DNA from: Theodoxus fluviatilis
Lineage: Eukaryota; Mollusca; Gastropoda; Cycloneritida; Neritidae
Assembly (NCBI GenBank): GCA_034096865.1
Contig: JAWQFJ010018316.1
Span: forward strand, 1-15,000
DNA: 15,000 bases
Direction: 5' to 3'
Within the stretch, counting starts at the first letter, position 1; the number at the start of each line of letters is the position of its first letter. The position numbers and the translations under genes are program-made. Below, in pieces: positions 8,794 through 15,000 of this stretch. Under the pieces are notes generated by a model. That model was not told the origin of the DNA. It worked only from the letters and a program-made list of their open reading frames with translations, and did not search any database.

Positions 8794-10254
8794 GTGTTCT
8801 ATGACCATGAGCAAGTCATGGCACCTCTAGTTGTGTTCTATGACCATGAGGTAGTGACGGCATCTCTAGTTGTGTCCTATGGCAATGAGATAGTCACGGC
8901 ACCTCTAGTTGTGTTCTATGATCATGAGGTAGTCACGGCACCTCTAGTTGTGTCCTATGACCATGAGGTAGTCACGGCACCTCTAGTTGTGTTCTATGTC
9001 TATGAGGTAGTCACGGCATCTCTAGTTGTGTTCTATGACCATGAGGTAGTCACGGCACCTCTAGTTGTGTTCTATGACCATGAGGTAGTCACGGCACCCC
9101 TAGTTGTGTTCTATAACCATGAGGTAGTCACGGCACCTCTAGTTGTGTTCTATGACCATGAGCAAGTCACGGCACCTATAGTTGTGTTCTATGACCATGA
9201 GGTAGTCACGGCACCTCTAGTTGTGTTCTATGACCATGAGGTAGTCACGGCACCTCTAGTTGTGTTCTATGACCATGAGGTAGTCACGGCACCTCTGGTT
9301 GTGTTCTATGACCATGAGGTAGTCACGGCACCTATAGTTGTGTTCTATGACCATGAGGTAGTCAAGGCACCTCTAGTTGTGTTCTATGACCATGGGGTAG
9401 TCACGGCACCTATAGTTGTGTTCTATGACCATGAGGTAGTCACGGCACCTCTAGTTGTGTTCTATGACCATGAGGTAGTCACGGCACCTCTAGTTGTGTT
9501 CTATGACCATGAGGTAGTCACGGCACCTATAGTTGTGTTCTATGACCATGAGCAAGTCACGGCACCTCTAGTTGTGTTCTATGACCATGAGGTAGTCACG
9601 GCACCTATAGTTGTGTTCTATGACCATGAGGTAGTCATGGCACCTCTAGTTGTGTTCTATGACTATGAGGTAGTCATGGCACCTCTAGTTGTGTTCTATG
9701 ACCATGAGGTAGTCACGGCACCTATAGTTGTGTTCTATGACCATGAGGTAGTCACGGCACCTCTAGTTGTGTCCTATGACCATGAGGTAGTCACGGCACC
9801 TCTAGTTGTGTTCTATGACCATGAGCAAGTCACGGCACCTCTAGTTGTGTTCTATGACCATGAGGTAGTCACGGCACCTCTAGTTGTGTTCTATGACCAT
9901 GAGGTAGTCACGGCACCTCTAGTTGTGTTCTATGACCATGAGCAAGTCACGGCACCTCTAGTTGTGTTCTATGACCATCAGCAAGTCACGGCACCTCTAG
10001 TTGTGTTCTATGACCATGAGCAAGTCACGGCACCTCTAGTTGTGTTCTATGGCCATGAGGTAGTGACGGCACCTCTAATTGTGTTCTATGACCATGAGGT
10101 AGTCACGGCACCTCTAGTTGTGTTCTATGACCATGAGGTAGTCACGGCACCTCTAGTTGTGTTCTATGACCATGAGCAAGTCACGACACCTCTAGTTGTG
10201 TTCTATGACCATGAGCAAGTCACGGCACCTCTAGTTGTGTTCTATGACCATTAG
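8794..10254 (+). pseudogene. repeat reading frame between third deletion and first nonsense codon
   Basis: Back in the frame of the 2530 start, about 37 units are open until GAG has become TAG at 10252-10254. Units with CCTATAG (Ile in LVV) are concentrated between about 9170 and 9730. There is no independent start signal. It is an interior fragment of the 39-bp array. Confidence 0.4.
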
Positions 10255-10747
10255 GTAGTCCCGGCACCTCTAGTTGTGTTCTATGACCATGAGCAAGTCA
10301 CGACACCTCTAGTTGTGTTCTTTGACCATGAGCAAGTCATGGCACCTCTAGTTGTGTTCTATGACCATGAGGTAGTGACGGCATCTCTAGTTGTGTCCTA
10401 TGACCATGAGGTAGTCACGGCACCTCTAGTTGTGTTCTATGACCATGAGCAAGTCACGGCACCTCTAGTTGTGTTCTATGACCATTAGGTAGTCACGGCA
10501 CCTCTAGTTGTGTTCTATGACCATGAGGTAGTCACGGCACCTATAGTTGTGTTCTATGACCATGAGGTAGTCACGGCACCTCTAGTTGTGTTCTATGACC
10601 ATGAGCAAGTCACGGCACCTCTAGTTGTGTTCTATGACCATCAGCAAGTCACGGCACCTCTAGTTGTGTTCTATGACCATGAGCAAGTCACGGCACCTCT
10701 AGTTGTGTTCTATGGCCATGAGGTAGTGACGGCACCTCTAATTGTGT
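10048..10747 (+). repeat. higher-order duplication within the array (offset 663 bp, 17 units)
   Basis: The distinctive unit TATGGCCATGAGG...GTGACGGC...TAATT occurs at 10048 and again at 10711, exactly 663 bp (17 x 39) apart. Both copies are preceded by the series EQV, QQV, EQV, and a little earlier by a SYDHEVV unit. The spacing to the S unit differs by one unit (8 versus 9), showing unit gain or loss after the block duplication. Confidence 0.65.
10252..10488 (+). other. two in-frame TAG codons 234 bp apart
   Basis: The codon GAG in CATGAGGTAG is TAG at 10252-10254 and at 10486-10488, an offset of exactly six units. The next codons differ slightly (GTCCCG after the first, GTCACG after the second). 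The same transversion twice so close together suggests one mutation spread by duplication or gene conversion. The 70-codon frame between them (10276-10488) is an interior fragment only. Confidence 0.9.
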
Positions 10748-13700
10748 TCTATGACCATGAGGTAGTCACGGCACCTCTAGTTGTGTTCTATGACCATGAG
10801 CAAGTCACGGCACCTCTAGTTGTGTTCTATGACCATGAGGTAGTCACGGCACCTCTAGTTGTGTTCTATGACCATGAGGTAGTCACGGCACCTCTAGTTG
10901 TGTTCTATGACCATGAGGTAGTCACGTCACTTCTAGTTGTGTTTTGTGACCATGAGGTAGTCACGGCACCTCTAGTTGTGTCCTATGACCATGAGGTAGT
11001 GACGGCACCTCTAGTTGTGTTCTATGACCATGAGGTAGTCACGGCACCTCTAGTTGTGTTCTATGACCATGAGCAAGTCACGACACCTCTAGTTGTGTTT
11101 TGTGACCATGAGCAAGTCACGGCACCTCTAGTTGTGTTCTATGACCATGAGCAAGTCACGACACCTCTAGTTGTGTTCTATGACCATGAGCAAGTCACGG
11201 CACCACTAGTTGTGTTCTATGACCATGAGCAAGTCACTGCACCTCTAGTTGTGTTCTATGACCATGAGGTAGTGACGGCACCACTAGTTGTATTCTATGA
11301 AGATGAGCAAGTCACGGCACCTCTAGTTGTGTTCTATGACCATGAGCAAGTCACTGCACCTCTAGTTGTGTTCCATGACCATGAGGTAGTGACGGCACCT
11401 CTAGTAGTATTCTATGAAGATGAGCAAGTCGCGGTACATCTAGTTGTGTTCTATGACCATGAGCAAATTACGGCACCTCTAGTTGTGTTCTATGACCATG
11501 AGGTAGTCACGGCACCTCTAGTTGTGTTCTATGACCATGAGGTAGTCACGGCACCACTAGTTGCGTTCTATGACCATGAGGAAGTCACGGCACCTCTAGT
11601 AGTGTTCTATGACCATGGGGTAGTCACGGCACCTCTAGTTGTGTTCTATGACCATGAGGTAGTCACGTCACCTATAGTTGCGTTCTATGACCATGAGGTA
11701 GTCACGGCACCTCTAGTTGTGTTCTATGACCATGAGGTAGTGACGTCACCTCTAGTTGTATTCTATGAAGATGAGCAAGTCGCGGTACATCTAGTTGTGT
11801 TCTATGACCATGAGCAAATCACGGCACCTCTAGTTGTGTTCTATGACCATGAGGTAGTCACAGCACCTCTAGTTGTGTTCTATGACCATGAGCAAGTCAC
11901 GGCATCTCTAGTTGTGTTCTATGACCATGAGCAAGTCACGACACCTCTAGTTGTGTTCTATAACCATGAGGTAGTCACGGCACCTCTAGTTGTGTTCTAT
12001 GACCATGAGCACGTCACGGCACCTCTAGTTGTGTTCTATGACCATGAGGTAGTCACGGCACCTCTAGCTGTGTTCTATGACCATGAGCAAATCACGGCAC
12101 CCCTAGTTGTGTTCTATGACCATGAGGTAGTCACGGCACCTCTAGTTGTGTTCTATGACCATGAGGTAGTCACGGCACCTCTAGTTGTGTTCTATGACCA
12201 TGAGGTAGTCACGGCACCTCTAGTTGTGTTCTATGACCATGAGGTAGTCACGGCACCTCTAGTTGTGTTCTATGACCATGAGCAAGTCACGGCACCTCTA
12301 GTTGTGTTCTATGACTATGAGCATGTCACGGCACCTCTAGTTGTGTTCTATGACCATGAGGTAGTCACGGCACCTCTAGTTGTGTTCTATGACCATGAGG
12401 TAGTCACGGCACCTCTAGTTGTGTTATATGACCATGAGCAAGTCACGGCACCTCTAGTTGTGTTCAATGACCATGAGGTAGTTACGGCACCTCTAGTTGT
12501 GTTCTATGACCATGAGCAAGTCACTGCACCTCTAGTTGTGTTCTATGACCATGAGGTAGTCACGGCACCTCTAGTTGTGTTCTATGACCATGAGCAAGTC
12601 ACTGCACCTCTAGTTGTGTTCTATGACCATGAGGTAGTCACGGCACCTCTAGGTTTGTTCTATGACCATGAGCAAGTCACGGTACCTCTAGTTGTGTTCT
12701 ATAACCATGAGCAAGTCACGGCACCTCTAGTTGTGTTCTATAACCATGAGCAAGTCACGGTACCTCTAGTTGTGTTCTATGACCATGAGCAAGTCACGGT
12801 ACCTCTAGTTGTGTTCTATAACCATGAGCAAGTCACGGCACCTCTAGTTGTGTTCTATGACAATGAGATAGTCACGGCACCTCTTGTTGTGTTCTATGAC
12901 CATGAGGTAGTCACGTCACCTCTAGTTGTGTTCTATAACCATGAGCAAGTCACGGCACCTCTAGTTGTGTTCTATGACCATGAGGTAGACACGGCACATC
13001 TAGTTGTGTTCTATGACCATGAGCAAGTCACGGCACCTCTAGTTGTGTTCTATGACCATGAGGTAGTCACGGCACCTCTAGGTGTGTTCTATGACCATGA
13101 GCAAGTCACGGCACCTCTAGTTGTGTTCTATGACTATGAGCATGTCACGGCACCTCTAGTTGTGTTCTATGACCATGAGGTAGTTACGGCACCTCTAGTT
13201 GTGTTTTGTGACCATGAGCAAGTCACGGCACCTCTAGTTGTGTTCTATGACCATGAGGTAATCACGGCACCTCTAGTTGTGTTTTGTGACCATGAGCAAG
13301 TCACGGCACGGCCCTACTCGACTAATCTTGTAGTGGAGCTCACGATTTCATATTCTCGTGAGACATTTTACGGCACTGGCAGTCTGACAGCAGTCAATCG
13401 GCTTGCAGCAGAAGATGGACAAAAACGCGGTCAAGCCACTCTCCAGTCCAATCACACTGTGACAAATCGCTTTCCGCCAAAGACGGCTTCAGGCGGACGG
13501 CAGTCTGTGCCTGTGACGTCGGCTGTCCGTCCACGGCCGTCCTGTCCGGAACATGGCCCGGGCGCCAGCAGCGCCGGAGCTGAGGAGACGCACCAGAGAC
13601 TGCAGGCAGTCCTGGGCACTGACGGCGACATTGCGCTCTGCCTGCCGGACCTGTGCGAGGAGGGGACTCCACAGACAGACGCCCATGTCGCACGTAATGC

Positions 13701-13857
13701 CTCCTTTCTGCGCGCGTCAGTCATTCCATTACAGAATAGTCATACTACCCAGATCGTCTCATTCACATCCAGTTGTTCAGCGAGATGCGTGGTTGTGGAC
13801 GATATTGTTTTTTCCCCTCTTCCAATTTTCCGCCAGATAAGGTGGGCGGTCTTGTAA
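10510..13857 (+). CDS. hypothetical 13-residue-repeat protein, 3' segment with unique C-terminal tail (doubtful)
   Basis: This is in the same frame as the 2530 start. About 71 repeat units are followed by 182 codons of unique sequence (13310-13857) that stay open to a stop at 13855-13857. The tail starts RPYSTNLVVELTISYS, is rich in Ser, Thr, Arg and Pro with scattered Cys, and ends in a more hydrophobic stretch (IVSFTSSCSARCVVVDDIVF). I recognise no domain. The tail region is also stop-poor in other frames between about 13390 and 13725, which weakens the coding argument. The nominal ATG at 10510 is only the first after the upstream TAG, not a real start. No AATAAA follows closely, and a MITE-like element begins 10 bases after the stop. 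An intron could start at AAG/GTGGGC near 13841. Confidence 0.25.
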   Translation: MFYDHEVVTAPIVVFYDHEVVTAPLVVFYDHEQVTAPLVVFYDHQQVTAPLVVFYDHEQVTAPLVVFYGHEVVTAPLIVFYDHEVVTAPLVVFYDHEQVTAPLVVFYDHEVVTAPLVVFYDHEVVTAPLVVFYDHEVVTSLLVVFCDHEVVTAPLVVSYDHEVVTAPLVVFYDHEVVTAPLVVFYDHEQVTTPLVVFCDHEQVTAPLVVFYDHEQVTTPLVVFYDHEQVTAPLVVFYDHEQVTAPLVVFYDHEVVTAPLVVFYEDEQVTAPLVVFYDHEQVTAPLVVFHDHEVVTAPLVVFYEDEQVAVHLVVFYDHEQITAPLVVFYDHEVVTAPLVVFYDHEVVTAPLVAFYDHEEVTAPLVVFYDHGVVTAPLVVFYDHEVVTSPIVAFYDHEVVTAPLVVFYDHEVVTSPLVVFYEDEQVAVHLVVFYDHEQITAPLVVFYDHEVVTAPLVVFYDHEQVTASLVVFYDHEQVTTPLVVFYNHEVVTAPLVVFYDHEHVTAPLVVFYDHEVVTAPLAVFYDHEQITAPLVVFYDHEVVTAPLVVFYDHEVVTAPLVVFYDHEVVTAPLVVFYDHEVVTAPLVVFYDHEQVTAPLVVFYDYEHVTAPLVVFYDHEVVTAPLVVFYDHEVVTAPLVVLYDHEQVTAPLVVFNDHEVVTAPLVVFYDHEQVTAPLVVFYDHEVVTAPLVVFYDHEQVTAPLVVFYDHEVVTAPLGLFYDHEQVTVPLVVFYNHEQVTAPLVVFYNHEQVTVPLVVFYDHEQVTVPLVVFYNHEQVTAPLVVFYDNEIVTAPLVVFYDHEVVTSPLVVFYNHEQVTAPLVVFYDHEVDTAHLVVFYDHEQVTAPLVVFYDHEVVTAPLGVFYDHEQVTAPLVVFYDYEHVTAPLVVFYDHEVVTAPLVVFCDHEQVTAPLVVFYDHEVITAPLVVFCDHEQVTARPYSTNLVVELTISYSRETFYGTGSLTAVNRLAAEDGQKRGQATLQSNHTVTNRFPPKTASGGRQSVPVTSAVRPRPSCPEHGPGASSAGAEETHQRLQAVLGTDGDIALCLPDLCEEGTPQTDAHVARNASFLRASVIPLQNSHTTQIVSFTSSCSARCVVVDDIVFSPLPIFRQIRWAVL
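11411..11799 (+). repeat. higher-order duplication within the array (offset 351 bp, 9 units)
   Basis: The rare unit reading FYEDEQVAVHLVV starts (TCTATGAAGA) at 11411 and again at 11762, exactly nine units apart. Each copy is followed by an EQITAPLVV unit and preceded by a GTGACG unit. A related GAAGAT unit lies near 11297. The shared private changes in two neighbouring codons argue for block copying, not independent mutation. Confidence 0.65.
13339..13362. repeat. short hairpin just after the array
   Basis: CTCACGA at 13339-13345 pairs with TCGTGAG at 13356-13362 across a 10-base loop, 30 bases downstream of the last repeat unit. It lies in the open tail and has no T run, so I do not call it a terminator. 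Confidence 0.4.
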
Positions 13858-13866
13858 TTGCACAGT

Positions 13867-14098
13867 GCCCGTATTCACAACGGCGATTTATCTTTTTAAC
13901 ACTCGATTTATCCCCTAGCCCCGCGTTATCTTGATCGGTTAGATAAGGTACGCTCGTCAGAGGATCCTAGGTTGCGCTTTGCTATATATACTGGTTTCCA
14001 GCCAAGGGAGAGCGGAACAGGCAGTTGGAATCGTCTGAGTTTAGAGATAAATCGGAGTTAAAAGAAATCGCCGATAAATCGCCGTTGTGAATACGGGC
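13867..14098. mobile_element. 232-bp MITE-like element with long inverted repeats
   Basis: The 25 bases at 13867-13891 (starting GCCCGTATTCACAACGG) are the exact reverse complement of 14074-14098. Imperfect pairing continues inward for about 50-60 bp on each side. Each arm has two copies of CGATTTATC or its complement: 13884-13892 and 13904-13912 on the left, 14046-14054 and 14073-14081 on the right. The centre is unique, with a TATATATA stretch near 13983, and encodes nothing. The small size, long TIRs and lack of coding capacity fit a non-autonomous DNA transposon. I find no convincing target-site duplication, so the exact ends may be off by a few bases. GGGCCCGTATTC-type termini are, from memory, common among short repeats of aquatic animals. 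Confidence 0.75.
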
Positions 14099-14151
14099 CC
14101 AGGGCACTTGTCACTGATGATTTATTAGCCGCTTTCCCCATCCCCTTCACT

Positions 14152-14729
14152 ATCATTCTTTCTTTTCCTTTCTTTCTCTCTCTTTCTCACTTTCTTTCTT
14201 TATCTTTATCACTTTTTCTTTCTCACTTTCTCTCTCTCACTTTCTCTCTCTCTCTTTATCTCTTTCTCTCTCTCTATCTCTGTCTCTCTCTGTGTCTCTC
14301 TCTGTCTCTCTCTCTGTCTCTCTGTCTCTGTTTCTCTGTCTCTCTTTGTCTCTGTCTCTCTGTCTCTGTCTGTCTCTCTCACTCTCTCTGTCTCTATGTC
14401 TCTATATCTCTCTCTGTCTCTCTGTCTCACTGTGTGTCTCTCTCTCTCTGTCTCTCTCTCTGTGTCTCTCTCACTTTATCTCTCTGTCTCTATGTCTCTC
14501 AATCTCTCTCTCTCTCTCTCTGTGTCTCTGTCTCTCTTTGTCTCTGTCCCTCTGTGTCTGTGTCTCTCTCTCTCTCAGTCTCTCTCTCTGTCTCTCTGTC
14601 TGTCTCTGTCTCTGTTTCTCTCTGTCTCTCTCTCTCTGTCTCTTTCTCTGTCTCTCTCTCTGTGTCTCTCTCTCTCTGTGCCTCTCTCTCTGTGCCTCTC
14701 TCACTCTCTCTCTGTCTCTCTCTATGTGC
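14152..14729 (+). repeat. long pyrimidine tract, (CT)n with GT interruptions
   Basis: The plus strand is almost entirely C and T. It starts as TTTCTTTCTTTCC-like sequence to about 14280, then becomes TCTCTGTCTCTC-like sequence to about 14729. The G content comes mainly from CTGTCT steps. Such homopurine-homopyrimidine DNA can form triplex (H-DNA) structures and is slippage-prone. The open frames here (Ser/Leu/Cys-rich on plus, Arg/Glu-rich on minus) are low-complexity artefacts. Confidence 0.95.
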
Positions 14730-14818
14730 CTCACTTGGCGGCTCGCGCTCGAGTCGATTGGACGTGTTTGCTGCAGCTCTGCCCTGCTCACGCTAGTTTT
14801 AACACAGCCACCACCATA
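14730..14818. other. short spacer or 5' leader before the right-edge ORF
   Basis: Unique sequence follows the pyrimidine tract. A weak acceptor-like TTGCTGCAG ends at 14776, downstream of the tract. The frame of the following ORF has no stop in this spacer, so a start further upstream or an acceptor here cannot be excluded. Confidence 0.35.
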
Positions 14819-15000
14819 ATGCCAGTCGCTGGACTACCAGTTACTCTGGAGACGTTGTTGGTGTCCTTGCTGGCGACGAGTGAACCTACCTCCTGGAAGG
14901 TAACAGGCGAACGGGGGACCACCGTAGTTGTGCTACGCTTTCGAGAGGGCGATGACCGGCCATTACCTGCGTGCGACACCCAGAGGGGAGTATGGAAGCG
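14819..15000 (+). CDS. 5' end of an ORF with a SWKVTGERGTTVVVLRF motif, truncated by the window edge
   Basis: From ATG at 14819-14821 the frame is open for 60 codons plus two bases and runs off the window. Residues 1-24 form a Leu/Val/Thr-rich helix-like start (MPVAGLPVTLETLLVSLL...). Residues 25-41 read SWKVTGERGTTVVVLRF, a W-x-V-x-G ... TT-hydrophobic-LRF pattern. From memory, this resembles a short N-terminal domain of uncharacterised, often transposon-associated, proteins in molluscs and other marine invertebrates; no search backs this. The context ATAATGC (A at -3) is acceptable for a start. A donor-like AAG/GTAACA lies at 14897-14904, but the motif reads straight through it. Function unknown. 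Confidence 0.4.
   Translation, partial: MPVAGLPVTLETLLVSLLATSEPTSWKVTGERGTTVVVLRFREGDDRPLPACDTQRGVWK

Larger units (their letters stand above)
2755..13309 (+). repeat. 39-bp tandem array, 270 full units plus 28 bp
   Basis: The unit begins TTCTATGACCATGAG and ends CTCTAGTTGTG, 39 bp in all. Unit 1 starts at 2755 and the last partial unit ends at 13309 before unique sequence. The length of 10,555 bp plus three missing bases equals 270 x 39 + 28, so apart from three 1-bp deletions the register is exact throughout. Only one of the six frames of the consensus is open; the other five contain TAG or TGA. Variants are mainly point substitutions: GTA or CAA at codon 6, ACG or ATG at codon 8, TTTTGT for TTCTAT, CATCAG for CATGAG, and CTCTAG or CCCTAG or CTATAG. 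Many are clustered regionally, indicating local homogenisation by unequal exchange or conversion. Whether the array is translated is unresolved. Confidence 0.98.

Noticed and set aside
2755..13309. CRISPR array
   Set aside because: The units are contiguous 39-bp tandem copies with no unique spacers, and there are no cas-like genes.
1..13309. Link between the 13-bp GC-rich unit and the 39-bp (3 x 13) unit
   Set aside because: The sequences share no similarity, so the length relation is coincidental.
13380..13400. Similarity of CAGTCTGACAGCAGTCAAT in the 3' flank to the reverse complement of the leader near 2655
   Set aside because: Only about 9 bases match; not distinguishable from chance.
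13512..13520. TGACGTC (CRE-like) site
   Set aside because: A single 7-base match in the middle of a putative coding tail, with no promoter context.
13394..13840. Minus-strand (13394-13724) and second plus-frame (13553-13840) open frames in the unique tail
   Set aside because: They overlap each other in a stop-poor GC-rich stretch. Only the frame continuous with the repeat array has an independent reason to be considered.
14209..14819. Ser/Leu/Cys-rich plus-strand and Arg/Glu-rich minus-strand open frames
   Set aside because: They are direct translations of the pyrimidine/purine simple repeat; low-complexity artefacts.
14788..14979. Minus-strand 63-codon open frame
   Set aside because: It is antisense to the plus-strand ORF, which has the more protein-like motif; no recognisable features.

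Overview
This window looks like repeat-rich nuclear DNA from a eukaryote, most likely an invertebrate animal. It has no closely spaced ORFs or ribosome-binding sites as in bacteria. It does have minisatellite-type tandem arrays, two short inverted-repeat (MITE-like) elements, a long CT/GT-type pyrimidine tract and splice-like signals. A short ORF at the right edge has a motif that I recall, without a search, from transposon-associated proteins of marine invertebrates. The taxon cannot be fixed from sequence alone.

Layout: (1) 1 to about 990 is a GC-rich minisatellite built from 13-bp and 17-bp units, entering from the left edge. (2) About 991-1570 is unremarkable unique sequence. (3) 1571-2298 is a foldback-like element with 19-bp imperfect terminal inverted repeats (TIRs) and diverged inner arms. 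It also contains a first-exon-like stretch (ATGGCG in good Kozak context, then a GTAAGG donor). (4) 2299-2529 is unique sequence. (5) 2530-13857 is dominated by a 39-bp tandem array (2755-13309, 270 full units plus 28 bp). Its single open frame encodes a 13-residue unit, FYDHEVVTAPLVV. The unique flanks are open in that same frame: 75 codons upstream from an ATG at 2530, and 182 codons downstream to a stop at 13855-13857. The frame is broken inside the array by three 1-bp deletions (7974-8763) and two TAG codons (10252, 10486). (6) 13867-14098 is a 232-bp MITE-like element with a perfect 25-bp TIR core. (7) About 14152-14729 is a pyrimidine tract. (8) 14819-15000 is the start of an ORF running off the right edge.

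The central object is the 39-bp array. It can be read as a minisatellite whose period happens to be divisible by three, or as the repeat exon of a very long 13-residue-repeat protein, now broken or represented here by an allele with lesions. For coding: strict register over 270 units, open flanks in the only open frame, and a good start context. Against: five disabling lesions, mostly amino-acid-changing variation among units, no visible poly(A) signal downstream, and no recognisable family. I regard it as a repeat first and a candidate repeat-protein gene or pseudogene second. No RNA gene, CRISPR array or complete recognisable protein-coding gene was found.
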